From contig CP136062.1 of the NCBI GenBank assembly GCA_032622095.1, positions 55,659,849 through 55,723,848 of the forward strand: DNA of 64,000 nt, given 5' to 3'. Every line of letters begins with the position of its first letter. The first letter of the stretch is position 1. Origin of the DNA: Siphonodentalium dalli. Taxonomy: Eukaryota > Mollusca > Scaphopoda > Gadilida > Siphonodentaliidae. Shown in pieces: positions 1 through 11,114 of the stretch. Made by a program: the position numbers and the translations under genes. The notes under the pieces are model-generated. The model was not told where the DNA came from. It was given only the letters and a program-made list of their open reading frames with translations, and searched no databases.

Positions 1-305
1 ATGCATTATCTTATATATGCGAGTCGACCATAGGTCGCCTCGCATATATAAGAGAATGCGTTGGCCTAAAATAAATTCATTTTTTAACACTTTTTACCAT
101 TTTCTCTTACATTCTTTAACAATTTTATAATTTTTTCTTTCATTTTTTAACAATTTTTATAATATTTTTCTACATTCTTTGACAATTTTATCATTTTTAA
201 TATGTGTTAAGCCAATGCATTATCTTATATATGCGAGGCGACCTATGGTCGACTCGCATATATAAGAGAATGCATTGGCACAGGGCCGTTTTGTTGGGTA
301 AAGGG
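1..305. mobile_element. palindrome-bearing MITE, TTAA family, left end cut by window
   Basis: Two nearly identical ~69-bp palindromes (1-66, truncated, and 211-279) enclose an AT-rich core full of short T-runs. The right flank reads CACAGGG, then AAAGGG, then TTAA at 306-309. This right end and the core closely match the copy at 50218-50457. Ending in GGG next to TTAA fits the piggyBac-like MITE style seen at 3779-4057. No coding capacity is seen. The left end lies outside the window. Confidence 0.75.
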
Positions 306-472
306 TTAACCGACTATGGAGTATTGATTGGTATTCACAGGACATGGTATGTGAATACCATGGATAATTGATTGGTATTAACAGGACCAGGTTGGTAAGA
401 CTGACCACACATTGAATTGGTATGAGAAACTCAGCTCTGATTGTAAGTTTGGGTGTTATAAATATGCTATAA

Positions 473-563
473 GCACGGCGTCCGATTAATAAGCGAAATA
501 AACATCGCGCGCGCCCTCCGGGAGCTTGTGATCGTTATTTCGCATATAAATCGGACGCCGTGC
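473..563. repeat. foldback (hairpin) sequence
   Basis: The arms 473-487 and 549-563 are exact reverse complements (15 bp). An inner pair, GCGAAATAA at 493-501 and TTATTTCGC at 535-543, extends the stem. The loop is rich in CG and contains CTCCGGGAG. It may be a tiny foldback element; no target-site duplication was identified. Confidence 0.65.
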
Positions 564-789
564 TCATAACGTATATTTAGAAATAATAAAAATGGCGTTA
601 ACCTGAAGATCGGCCAAAAGCCGTGAAAGGCCTCGTTGTATACCAAAAATATGTGTTTGTGTTTATTCACATTTGACCTATATATATATATACTTTTTTG
701 TAACGGCATCAGTTTGACAAACCAGTATCATAACAATTCCGCAATATCACCAACAACATTGCATAGCAGACTAGCAGGATGCCTTAAGA

Positions 790-1000
790 CCCAATTCTCC
801 GAATGTCCGTTATTACGAAGGATCTATACCACGAACGTCCAATATTCCGAAGGCTAGATACTCCGAAGGTCCGATATTCCGAAGTATTAATAGCCCGAAG
901 GTACAACAGTCCGAAAGTCTAATACTCCGAAGGTCTAATACTCTGAAGTTTGTATACTCCAAATACCGCTTACTCTGATACTCTGTACTCCGAACGTATG
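790..1000. repeat. degenerate ~16-18-bp minisatellite
   Basis: About ten imperfect repeats of a unit like TCCGAAGGTCTAATAC run through this interval. The C-C-G-A-A core is kept and the spacers vary. The open frames reading across it are repeat translation. Confidence 0.7.
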
Positions 1001-2120
1001 ACGGTGTAAGACGGGTTTCAGTGTGTGCAGGCCTTTGATTGACGCTTTTAGGGATCAATTTACATATGCATTGTTGTGGCTGTGTGGTGGGGTTCTGAGA
1101 TAACGCATCGCCCCGGTGGGTCTTAGGGGAGTGCAAACCTATTCCGTGAGCGTTCAGACTACCACGATTTAATCGTAAGTGGAGGAATCTGGCCCGACAA
1201 AATCGTGGATAGTTTGTTTTACTCGCGATCTTGCCGTGAGCATGCGCAGTCCAACTATCAGCGATATGGGACTTATCATGGGGCGACATAGGTTCAATAT
1301 TATTTCGAGATATATGTCACCTCCAAGATAATCAGGATAAGAATGTGGATAAATGAGATACATGTATATTGTGGAAACTCCGATCGATGGTTTTTTGACT
1401 ACCTGCAACGCAAATATCAGACACGACTTATTCCTTCAGGAAAAAATGGCAATTGATGAGTCTATGGTAAAATGTCTATACTAGATACACTTAACGCGTA
1501 GTTCTCTTATAAAATGGTATTCAGAAAACAAGTTCAACAAACGAACATAGATTGTTTGTTGACTTTATCGTCTAAACATTTCCAAACAATGAATATGAAC
1601 CCTTCAGCAGTTGTAACTTATTTTCGTCTGAAAGTCTTCTGCTGGTTTATCCTGAACATCCCTCCAGATATGTAATATATCATTCAAATGTATACTGTTA
1701 TAACTGACGGGAGAATCATATAGTATATATGGGTTAACAGCCTCACTTGGAATGGTAATTGAGTTAATTTCAACCATAGGTGTCCATCTGCACCCCCACC
1801 CCACCCCCGTTCAAACACATCTTTAGCATTTTGTATCACGACACAAAATTGCAAATTACGACGTCATTTGAATTGGTTGACATTGTCCATAGTGACACAC
1901 TCAATTTCCGTATGTAATTACCACGGTGGGGAAATCATGTGGTTTCGAGGTTGGTGAGGACCACGCTTTCAAAATGGCCGAGTCCAGTGCAAACGCACAC
2001 ACACATAATATTTGAGGAACTGACACAAAATATAGCATTGTAACTGGTACAAGTATATGTTAGTTTATTTTTAAAACAAGTCGATGCCGTATTTGTTCGG
2101 AATAATAAGTAGTTTTGCAT

Positions 2121-2216
2121 AACATTCTGACCAACGTTGCCAGACGGAGGTTCGTGGAATACACCAGTCCATACACCTAGGAGAATCCTTCGACTGACAA
2201 CTTTGGTCAGAATGTT
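2121..2216. repeat. stem-loop, 19-bp arms
   Basis: AACATTCTGACCAACGTTG at 2121-2139 pairs with the reverse complement at 2198-2216 with one mismatch, around a loop of about 58 bases. The surrounding 1.0-3.0 kb shows no recognisable gene. Confidence 0.6.
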
Positions 2217-3054
2217 AAAGCAAACAACTGTGAGTTTGGAGTTTTTTTTTTTTGAAACATATTTTATTTGCATAATATACAAAAGGGATTGGGGCACAAG
2301 TTTTTACAACTTATGAAGCCCCTCTCCCAATACAATATAACAACATACATGGAATCAAGATGACGATACAAATGTATTTACATGGTGATAAGTTTTGAGG
2401 TACATAATATGTATTGCCTTCCAGAGATTATCGGGCTAGAACGAGGTTGGCTAGGCTTACTGCTTATATTTAAGAATATCACTACATAGTGGATGTTTGA
2501 TACGATTGGTGCGAATGCTAATTTAGTTAGCTATTATTAGTATTTGTATTATGGAGGTACAATTAACGAAACACCTGTATTCGACTTGTGGTTACTGTTG
2601 TGCGCTGGAAGGCAATACAGATCAATAATCAGAAAGAAATGTTCGAAGGTGAGGTTTGTCGTTAGGACACAAATGAGGTATGAGCTTGTTTGAAAATATT
2701 ATAACATATTATCGTAGCTGCCATTTAATATATCATTATCCTAGTTTATTACCTTTTTCCTCGTTTCTGGTCGCGTTTGGGATCACCCCGGCAATTTTGA
2801 ATGCGTGATACTCATCGACTCGGAACCACGTGATTCCCCAACGTGATTTCGTCATGTAAGTAGTACTAACATAAAGGCCCCTGCATATTTGAGAAATTGA
2901 GATGCTGAACCATATTGCTCAGATGTGCGGGGTACGCAAGCCAGATTGCCAAGCTAAAATTTGCTCGATTGCTAACGTGTGCGGTGCCCTTAAAGATCGT
3001 CTATCTCTTTGTACACATGTGTTACATAGTTAGATTGTTACCGGGCTATAAAAT

Positions 3055-3655
3055 GTTAGATACAAATCGAAGACCCCTGTCCGGAAATGCTTCTATCGAT
3101 TAATATTCAATATATTTCGAATACTTTCTGGTCTAAAACGTATGATGTTTCAGCTAACGAACAATATTAATAGTGGTTACCTTTAACAGAGACCATAAAT
3201 TTTATTGTGTAATTGTCACAAATAAACGTTAAATAGACTCAGTATCGCTTATAGCTATGAAATAAAACAATACAAACAATAAATCTAGGATATTTCACGT
3301 TCAGAGCATAGCTATGTGTACTCACTAATGATCTCTATCGCTATATTGTATCGCCTAAATTGTATGTTCTAATTGTTTGCCAATCGGTTTCAAACAAGTA
3401 TACCACCAAACGTGTAATCTCAGACGGCCATGCAGTGTGAATGGAAAGAGTGAAGAACGAAAGAACTGAACTTTTTACATTATATTATATAATTATTTCT
3501 CCAATAATATCGTAACAAAAATTGTCTGTTCTAAAAATAGAAAATAAAGTGTCCCACATAATCATCTCATTTTATAATAAAATACTTGAAATAAAATCAA
3601 TATTAATTGATTGAAGCATTTCCTGACAGGGGTCTTCAATTGATATTTATTATTT
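3055..3655. mobile_element. inverted-repeat MITE-like element (~600 bp)
   Basis: The segment around 3063-3110, containing GACCCCTGTCCGGAAATGC, is repeated in reverse complement around 3598-3645, containing GCATTTCCTGACAGGGGTC. The arms are about 45 bp with a few mismatches. The ~490-bp AT-rich interior has no open frame. This is the structure of a non-autonomous DNA transposon; the superfamily is not resolved because the exact ends are not clear. Confidence 0.6.
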
Positions 3656-3778
3656 TATACACACGACACTATTTAAAAAATGTTATATGAAGAAATAATC
3701 CATCCTTAAGAGCGTGTTGTCGTAACAGACTTAGTGGTTATATATGGCAGGCTTTGTATGTTGACGCAATATATTTAA

Positions 3779-4057
3779 CTCTTTCAGTGCCAGGGGCCGA
3801 TCTCATCGGCCCTAATTTACGGTCTGTAGATTGCCAGGGCCGATAAAATCTGGCACTGAAAGAGTTAAAGAATATAAGAAAAAATTATTAAAATTGTAAA
3901 AAATTGTAAACAAATAATAACAAATGATGAAAATTTGTTAGGCCAATGCATTCTCTTATATATGCGAGTCGACCTATGGTCGACTCGCATATATAAGAGA
4001 ATGCATTGGCACAAGGTATATGGGTTGATACAAAAATCGGACTTGGCACTGAAAGGG
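3779..4057. mobile_element. composite piggyBac-like MITE (TTAA-flanked A+B unit)
   Basis: The element is flanked by TTAA at 3775-3778 and 4058-4061, and its ends read CTCTTTCAGTGCCA and TGGCACTGAAAGGG. A further TTAA at 3865-3868 splits it into an 86-bp part A, whose own ends are inverted copies (CTCTTTCAGTGCCA ... TGGCACTGAAAGAG), and a 189-bp part B carrying the 69-bp palindrome at 3942-4010. The TTAA target and CCCTTT-type ends are known traits of piggyBac-like MITEs. The same A-B pairing recurs inverted at 16401-16839. Confidence 0.8.
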
Positions 4058-4061
4058 TTAA

Positions 4062-5775
4062 TGGTTCTGTGGCATGCGGTATGTGGGTAACGGGGGCGGT
4101 GACCGGTGGATAGATACAATGTCGATTGCAAACTCCATATGGCGCCCTCTCCAGTATCACTGCGGTATATCACTGCCACAAGGATTGTACTTTGCGGACC
4201 GATACATCTATTTTTACATATCGTCCGAACTATATTTAGTCACCAGTTATCTTATTTTGACCACCAGAAGTTTGCAACAATAGTAATTCGGTATTGATAA
4301 GAACAATATGAACTGAGCCAGACCTAGACAATTTTAGTCCTAAAACATAAGAACTAAGAATACGTAAGAACTCCTTACAAATGTCCTTATATATGGCAGT
4401 GGTTTCTCAGTGGATCGATGGGTGATAACTCTGCCTTGAGTTTGTGTGTACTACTTTAGGATTGACTTGTTTCCAGCTTTAAATTTTCCGGAATCTGATA
4501 ATAAAGAGGATTTTCCAATTTAAATTTTGAAAAATAAAAAAATGCTCGTATAAGGATATTTTTCACCAGATTCATCTGAAATTTGGTGTACAAGTCTTAA
4601 ATGACATTATCTTCCTAAAATATTCCACAGATGGTGCACATGTATCAAGATAATTGCTATTTGATGATGGCAATAATTAACACTGAACTCTATGGGGATA
4701 ATCAGCATTGTTCTATACTTGGTCACTGGTGATCTTTTTCAACTATTTGTCATGAAAATGGACGTATATGATTAAATTGGTATTATTCCCAACAATAGCA
4801 TATCAAAAGTTACAGACATTTGAGTTAAAATGTTCAACCCTGAGCCGACTGCATACAAGTTAAAACAATGGTAAATACCGGTACCAGTAACTTTCGGACC
4901 AATTCTTTTCAAATTGACATGGCGTCAAGTACATTTGTCCCAGGTTCTCAAAGAAATGCATACAATGATTCCAGGTGCTGGAATGAGTTATTGAATCCGT
5001 GATCGACTGAATTCGAATTCACATTCTTGGTCATTAATGGCGGTAGATCAGTAAGAGGTGATCTACACCAGATCATTACAACTGAGAGTTGGCAAAAACA
5101 TACAACAGTGATAGCTAGTGATACCAGGTGTGTTGATTTGAATCAAAATCTAGGTGTCCAAATCCTCGAATGCTGGTCGGTCTTAGTAATATTGGCATAC
5201 ACAAAGACCCAAGAAGTGGATTTTAATACAACCATCAAGCAATCACAAGAGCAAGTTGTTGAAATTAGTATTATTTTAAATAAAATAACAGCCCAGACAT
5301 AAACTGTATTTAACTTTGGTTTGTGATTATGTTTGTACTACAATTCAATCAGTTCTAGAATTAAGATGCATTCAGGGTTCCATGTTAAATTTGAGAATGT
5401 ATATAAAAATAAATATATAATTGTTTTTATATAAATTAACATGTTGTACAAAGGAGTTGCAACACAAAACGTCTATCTACATTGCTATAAGTCTGACCCA
5501 TTTAGTTTATCAGAGGGACATTAAAAATTACATGCATGTAGCATCAAGTTTCAAATAACTAGACTGTTTCTTGTATTTATAAACCTAGTTTATATAATGC
5601 CCATAATAATTCCCGCATTTTTGTCTACAAGACAAAGCCAAAGTGATAGTATAAAGTTAAATTATATATATTTATTTTATATTTCTGTTTGGAATAAAGG
5701 CTTGGAAATCTGAATACATCTTTAAAAGTGCATTACAAATACTGACATCTTAAATGATGCTGATATGAATTAGGT
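4062..5775. other. no gene recognised
   Basis: AT-rich sequence. The longest forward frame (5027-5302, 91 codons) has no recognised domain, no splice or promoter context and no repeat partner in the window. I see nothing supportable here. Confidence 0.5.
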
Positions 5776-6560
5776 CACTCAAAACATTCTTCCTCGTCCA
5801 CTTCGCTGGTGTCCTCATCAGAATCAACTCCATCAATATCTGGGGAGTCAGTGTTCTCACAATTGTCATCTCCTAATATATGACACATTTCGGTGCATTG
5901 GAACTTTTGTCGCAAACATGTACATGATTTCCTGTCACATACACCTTGACAATTGAATTTACTTATGCTAACACTGCAGCTGGAGCTGGTGTTAATGTAA
6001 GAGGTGTTGCCATCCAGCACTAACCATCCCATTTCCACCCATAATTCCCAGACATCACATCAAGAAGTGGCATCTCCGGCAGATGAGAATGTCGCCAAAT
6101 ATATGCCTGGACTAAAGCCCTCAGAAGATGAAGACGAAGTGGTGCATCAGGTGTTGGTTGTAGCTTTTCACCATCAATCACTTTTTTGGAAAACAGGAAC
6201 CATCTTGCCGAAGCTAAGGTATTGCATTCCCTCGCATAACTAGACACCATATGAATCTCTCTGTTAACTCAACCGTCATATCACTCAAATTCCAAGGAGA
6301 TAAACATATTCCACCCGCCAGTCGTCATGTTGTGTCACTCCCGATAACCGCATGCATAGCAATAATACCTCTCACGATATTATGGCTGAGGCTGTGCTGT
6401 ACTCCTGATATATCAAGTGTATTGTCCTTACAAAAAAGGAAATTATTCACTGGCAATTATGTGTGATAGTACAACATCAGTACCAGTGCTCCAAATGTGT
6501 AGAACGTCACTCAAAGACGCTGGCAATGAGAAGTGAACTGAGTGACCTAATCATTGTCTC
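5776..6560 (-). pseudogene. frameshifted remnant of a transposon-associated Cys-rich protein family
   Basis: Reading the minus strand from about 6560 downward, pieces in different frames line up with a family of uncharacterised proteins that I recall as common in marine invertebrate genomes. A piece containing IIAMHAVIGSDTT matches that family's conserved 'HALTGCDTTS' motif. It is followed by LTERFIWCL, then ARWFLFSKK with LQPTPDAPLRLHLLRA (6020-6250), then NYGWKW. The C-terminal cysteine module CTCLRQKFQCTEMCH...CENTD and an acidic tail ending ECFE lie at 5776-6038. At least two one-base frame breaks (near 6025 and 6225) and in-frame stops show it is not functional. The usual partner at the motif's first position is Cys; here it is Ser (GSDTT). 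The family's function is unknown to me; an element-borne origin is inferred. Confidence 0.6.
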
Positions 6561-6825
6561 ACCTCATCATGGTCATGTCATCAACATTATTTTTTTCTGC
6601 TTTGGTGACTTGAATTTAGCATGGACTAGTAGCTCCATCTGAACAAATGGAATGCAAATAATAAATATGGTATCAAAGCTACATGTTACAACTTTAAATT
6701 GCCCCATACAAGTTCTAAAACCATGAAAATTTGGACAACTGTTCATCTGATGCTCGCCACGTTGACCCGATAATGTACGTCACGCACTGCTTGATAAATA
6801 TGAAATTTTGTCAGCACCTCCCCCT

Positions 6826-7095
6826 CCCTAGGTGCTGAACAGAAAAATTGCCTCGTCTATTCCCAGACAAATGAAAAAATTGGGTATCATTCCCCCTTCA
6901 TAAGCGCTGACCAGGAAACTTGTCCCACCCATTTCTGACACAAAAACTAGGGCAGCTCTGCTCCTTCCGCACTCACCCTCCCTAGGCGCTCACCAGAAAA
7001 CTCCCCCACCCATTCCCAGACAAATGAAAACAATTGGGCAGCACTCACCTTCCCTAGGCACTGGCCAGGAAGCTTGCCCCACCCATTCCCTGACC
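6826..7095. repeat. ~85-bp degenerate tandem repeat, about 3.5 copies
   Basis: A unit with CTCCCTAGGCGCT, CCAG(G/A)AA, CCCACCCATTCCC and GACAAATGAAAA recurs at spacings of roughly 80-100 bp. It ends in an A-rich run near 7095. It is pyrimidine-rich on this strand and non-coding. Confidence 0.65.
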
Positions 7096-7210
7096 AAAAA
7101 AAAAAGAAGAAAAAATCAAAACACCAGTTAACTTCATTATTAAGATAAACATCTTTTTTCTTTGAATTATAGTTTTACGAGAATATAACTAACTTTAAGT
7201 GAGACACAAC

Positions 7211-7297
7211 CTGTCATTACTGTCTATATGTCTAGGCCAGTAATAATACAGCCTGTCGTTACTGTCTATATGTCTAGGCCAGTAATAATACAGCCTG
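7211..7297. repeat. 42-bp tandem duplication, two copies
   Basis: The copies at 7211-7252 and 7253-7294 differ at one position (CATTAC versus CGTTAC). Both contain TCTAGGCCAGTAATAATACA. Confidence 0.85.
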
Positions 7298-8150
7298 GTC
7301 GCCTGAAAGAAACACTCTTGTTCACCATGTCTATTTATAAGTACTCACAGTGCGTATGGCGTGTTCTGTTTCTTGTGGATGCTATCGATATTCAATCGCA
7401 CCAGGCATGACTTTTCTTCGATTCAAGGTAAGACCAGCATGTGAAATCTGTAAACAGATATATAAATAAATTACGATAAATAGAAATAGATAAACACAAT
7501 TTTGTGAATGGGCATTTCAGAACCAATAAATCAATAATCGTATATTGTATTTAGATCACTTGTCTTATCCATGTAATCTTACTAGTTTTGATACCTAATA
7601 TCAGCTTATCTTATCTTATATTTTAAATACCTCCTATGTCAGAAGAACTGCCGATTGTCCGACGTTGGCATACACACACAGATGTATAGCCTTTTTGTTA
7701 GTTTTGTTATTCTAGCGAGAGGTATTTGTTTTTTTTGTTGTATGACGTCTTGTTAGTACTTTTACATATATACATGTACATACATGGAGGTGTATTTCAC
7801 CACGATTGCGAACCATACTAGGACTCAACTCAACAGGTCTGAAATTGGATGTCTATACTTGTACATACCATGTTGGGCAGGTAACTTTATCTACATATTT
7901 ACAACAAACTAAAAGGTTATGCCCCAAAGGCAGGAATTTAGACAGGATTTTACAATAAACCTGTGGATCGTTGCCCACAGTAACGTTCTTTAACATGAAC
8001 ACATGGTTGTACACGGGACAGCCATTAATGTCCCCACCCGACTGGACGGCGTGATTAACCCAGTGTCATCCCTGTAAATGACACCCAGCATGAGAGGATT
8101 AGCGCTTAGCGACACCTCAATGATCACCAATGTTAATATTTAACACATTT
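7298..8150. other. no gene recognised
   Basis: A short open stretch near 7330-7430 ends in GGTAAGACC, a possible splice donor, but nothing upstream or downstream supports an exon. The rest is AT-rich single-copy-looking DNA. Confidence 0.4.
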
Positions 8151-8605
8151 ATATAAGGATTAACTGTCATGTGGACTGTTTTTATGGAGATGTAACCGTG
8201 AGGTAAGTGGACATAACTTGTGTAAAACCCGAAGTTAATCCTTATATTTATATACATTTAGCGAAAAAGCCACTTTTGTAAATGTATTTAAATCGAAAAG
8301 TGTATCGTGACAAAAACAGCCCAAAATACCCAATAGCACCCTTGGCAAAAGTTAATAGGAACAATTTCTCTTCATATTGAAACCCGATGATGTATTAAGT
8401 CAATCCTGCGCGAGTCCAAATGCGCCCAAAACATTACGCGTTCGTCTTTCCAAACCCAATGACGTATCGATGGTGTTATGAGCTTGGTGTTATAAGGCGT
8501 TGCGCATTCACCGAGAAATAACTGCAACTAGCCACGTGGGCGCCGACCAATCAGAATGCTGGATTTAGTGATGACAACACTTAGTATGTAAATATATAAA
8601 TATGA
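8150..8605. mobile_element. dispersed repeat, copy 1 (inverted relative to 56629-57147)
   Basis: The order of blocks (ATAAGGATTAACTGTCATGT, the segment around CACTTTTCGATTTAAATAC in reverse, CCAAGGGTGC in reverse, TGCTGGATTTAGTGAT) matches the reverse complement of 56629-57147 with moderate divergence. No protein is encoded. It is probably a non-autonomous element; ends and target duplication are not resolved. Confidence 0.6.
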
Positions 8606-8692
8606 ACGAATATAATATGATGATATTCTCATTGTCAAGTTCTCGAACGAATATAATATGATGATACTCACACTCTCATTGTCAAGTTCTCG
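8603..8692. repeat. ~41-49-bp tandem duplication, two copies
   Basis: GAACGAATATAATATGATGA and CTCATTGTCAAGTTCTCG occur twice in succession. The second copy carries an 8-bp insertion. Confidence 0.8.
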
Positions 8693-10060
8693 ATCAGCAA
8701 AACTGATGCAATGTCCTGACATGGTGGTATCTCGAAATACACTGTTCAAACCCTGCATAATTGATCATTGTCATTGATGTCACCTGCAAATAAAATATAA
8801 ATCAAGAAATTAGAAAAAGCACAATGACTGGAAATAACAAATTTAACAATTGCAAGGCTCATCAATCAACTGTCTTGTGACTATCTTTGGAATAAAATAA
8901 CAAACAATAATTCAGTTTTCTCACCCCCCCCCCCCCCCCACATGCCAAACAGTTTTGAACTATCGTAATTGGATTCTCCTATTACATGTACATTATCTAT
9001 ATCAAGAAAGTTGTCCTAGAATGCAGTGTGAACACAGAACTGTGATCAAGACCCAACCTACCCGATATTAACAACAGCACCCACTCCAAAACAAAGCCCA
9101 GATAAATCACAAGACAAAGATGCATGTCCTTTATAAATTGTATTGGCTTTAACACGATATACTAGTAACTGCCTAACTGTTCATCAATACCAGATATTAA
9201 GAAATACAAGTGATTACTAACATGTTCCAGTCGTGCTTAAAGGTACTCGGGATCTATTTAAAGGTTTAAATTGTTTCAAAACAAGACGAAAATGAACATG
9301 ATGAAGCCGGAAATCGAAACCGAAATCGGCGCGTATGCAAACTTGTGCCGATAAAACGCGTACTGCACATCGTCGGCATTTGTTTTGCGTTTGGGGTAGG
9401 CCTAGTAAACTCTAGATAACCACGTTAATAAAGGCTGTATTTTGTCAATTCTTTCAACATATTGATACACTGTTACAGGGTATGTATTAATAATAAACAG
9501 AATGTTGCATACTTATTTTGAAACAATATTAAAGTTATATATTCACAGATGAATAGTGAAAATGTGATAAAAATGAGACTTATTTGGCAATAACTGCCCG
9601 AATACACGTCACGCATGCGTTTTTCTTGTGAAATGAGATGCACTTATCTTTGTTAACACAAACTATGAAGAAAACACAGTTGAGAAGTGGCAAACAGGAA
9701 ACTTGAAACCAATTCGTAATGATGGGTTATATTAGAGGGTAGCCACATAAAACCCCATAAAAAATTCAGACTGGAAACAAGCAGATTATAAAAGTAGACA
9801 TATTTTACATATAGAAAACGCTCTCATATCGCATTTACCTTACAAAGCGAGGTTAGGCCAATTTTTTGACATAAGGAAGTCGACTATGAACTAAATATCA
9901 ATGCGAGCTGTAACGTTTCACCGAATATGACCTCTTCTGATTTAGTGTTTACATTTTCTTTCAGGATGCTGGACCAAAAGGTTAGTTCATATCGCTATAT
10001 GGACACGTAAGTTCATGTATCACAGTTTATATTCAATGAGGATCTTCTCATGGAATATCT
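8693..10060. other. no gene recognised
   Basis: Contains a short poly-C tract near 8928-8939 and otherwise unremarkable AT-rich DNA. No exon with both plausible splice sites and a recognised domain was found. Confidence 0.45.
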
Positions 10061-10370
10061 GGCCTCGGTGGCTCAGTCGGTTAGGGGTATAACTCCAATT
10101 CGTATCGACCTCCAGCGCTGGCGATGAGGGTTCAAATCCAGATATTTCCAACATGGACTTGCCAATTGCCAGTTACTCGTCAAAGGCCGGTGGTTGTCAC
10201 ACATCAGCCGAGTTTATCAGCCATTAAAATCACTATTATATTAGCCGTTAGCCGTAAGTAGAAATGTAGAGCACGTGGGAACGTCACACTTGATGGTGGT
10301 TTATCAAAACCCAGCACATTGATTCAGTATAAAAATGGGTCATCCCCAATACCAAACTAACTCAAGTTCG
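10061..10370 (+). mobile_element. tRNA-derived SINE, 5' head plus body
   Basis: The head reads like a tRNA promoter: an A box, TGGCTCAGTCGG, at 10069-10080 and a B box, GGGTTCAAATCC, at 10128-10139, about 48 bp apart. These are the internal RNA polymerase III elements typical of SINEs. The body follows (CCGGTGGTTGTCACACATC, then CATCAGCCGAGTTTATCAGC). The 3' end is not clear and I did not find a tail or target-site duplication. A complete tRNA gene is unlikely because the arms do not fold well by eye. Confidence 0.65.
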
Positions 10371-10652
10371 TCATGTACATGTACGTCGCAAGCAGGTATC
10401 TTATACAATTGTTGACTGCTATATATGGTCATAGACATGCTATGATTATGATTTTTCCGAAACTATGGACCGCTACCCAATGGACCCATCCATTGCATCC
10501 AAAATCTAACTGCTATCAACATACGACATCGCAGTCAGGATACCAGTGTGAGCGAAGACAAGATGAAGCATCCGCGAATATAGGAGATTGAATAGTCGAT
10601 GACTGTAGGCGCATATATGTATACACCCTATTACGATTAAGGATAGGATATA

Positions 10653-11112
10653 TGTGACCCGCCATATCAAATCCAGTCGTAAGTCGGGATTTTTTTTACC
10701 CTGTGCCAATGCATTCTCTTATATATGCGAGTCGACTATAAGTCGCCTCGCATATATAAGAGAATGCATTGGCCTAACAATTTTTTACAATTTTAATAAT
10801 TTGTTCTTGTATTCTTTAACAATTTTATAATTTCACCCATACAGAGCCCCAGACAAACATGAGCAGACGACACTTTTCTATATGCTTCTATATATGTGTG
10901 TGGCTCCCTGCAGGGTAATGGATGTATTTTATTTTATGTCCTAAAAATTGTAAGAAACATTTATTTATAAAAAATGATAAAAAATTGTTAGGCCAATGCA
11001 TTCTCTTATATATCCGAGGCGACCTATGGTCGACTCGCATATATAAGAGAATGCATTGGCACAGGGTAAAAAAAATCCCGACTTACGACTGGATTTGATA
11101 TGGCGGGTCACA
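10653..11112. mobile_element. 460-bp TA-flanked MITE with two palindromes, copy 1
   Basis: Terminal inverted repeats of about 55 bp begin TGTGACCCGCCATATC at the left and end in the reverse complement at the right. The element is flanked by TA at 10651-10652 and 11113-11114. Directly inside each terminus sits a ~69-bp palindrome (10705-10773 and 10992-11060). The core is AT-rich and includes GCAGACGACACTTTTCTA. A TA duplication is typical of Tc1/mariner-like and some other cut-and-paste families. A near-identical second copy is at 17364-17806. Confidence 0.85.
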
Positions 11113-11114
11113 TA

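Noticed and set aside
3865-4179. Repeated small proteins containing CANAFSYICESTIGRLAYI at many places in the window
   Set aside because: They are translations of the 69-bp palindrome of the MITEs, on either strand, and not a gene family.
10061-10145. A functional tRNA gene
   Set aside because: A and B boxes are present but too far apart and the arms do not pair well by eye; it fits a SINE head better.
10373-10591. Possible exon upstream of the lectin gene
   Set aside because: No signal peptide, no phase-1 donor and no lectin-like residues; it partly overlaps SINE-derived sequence.
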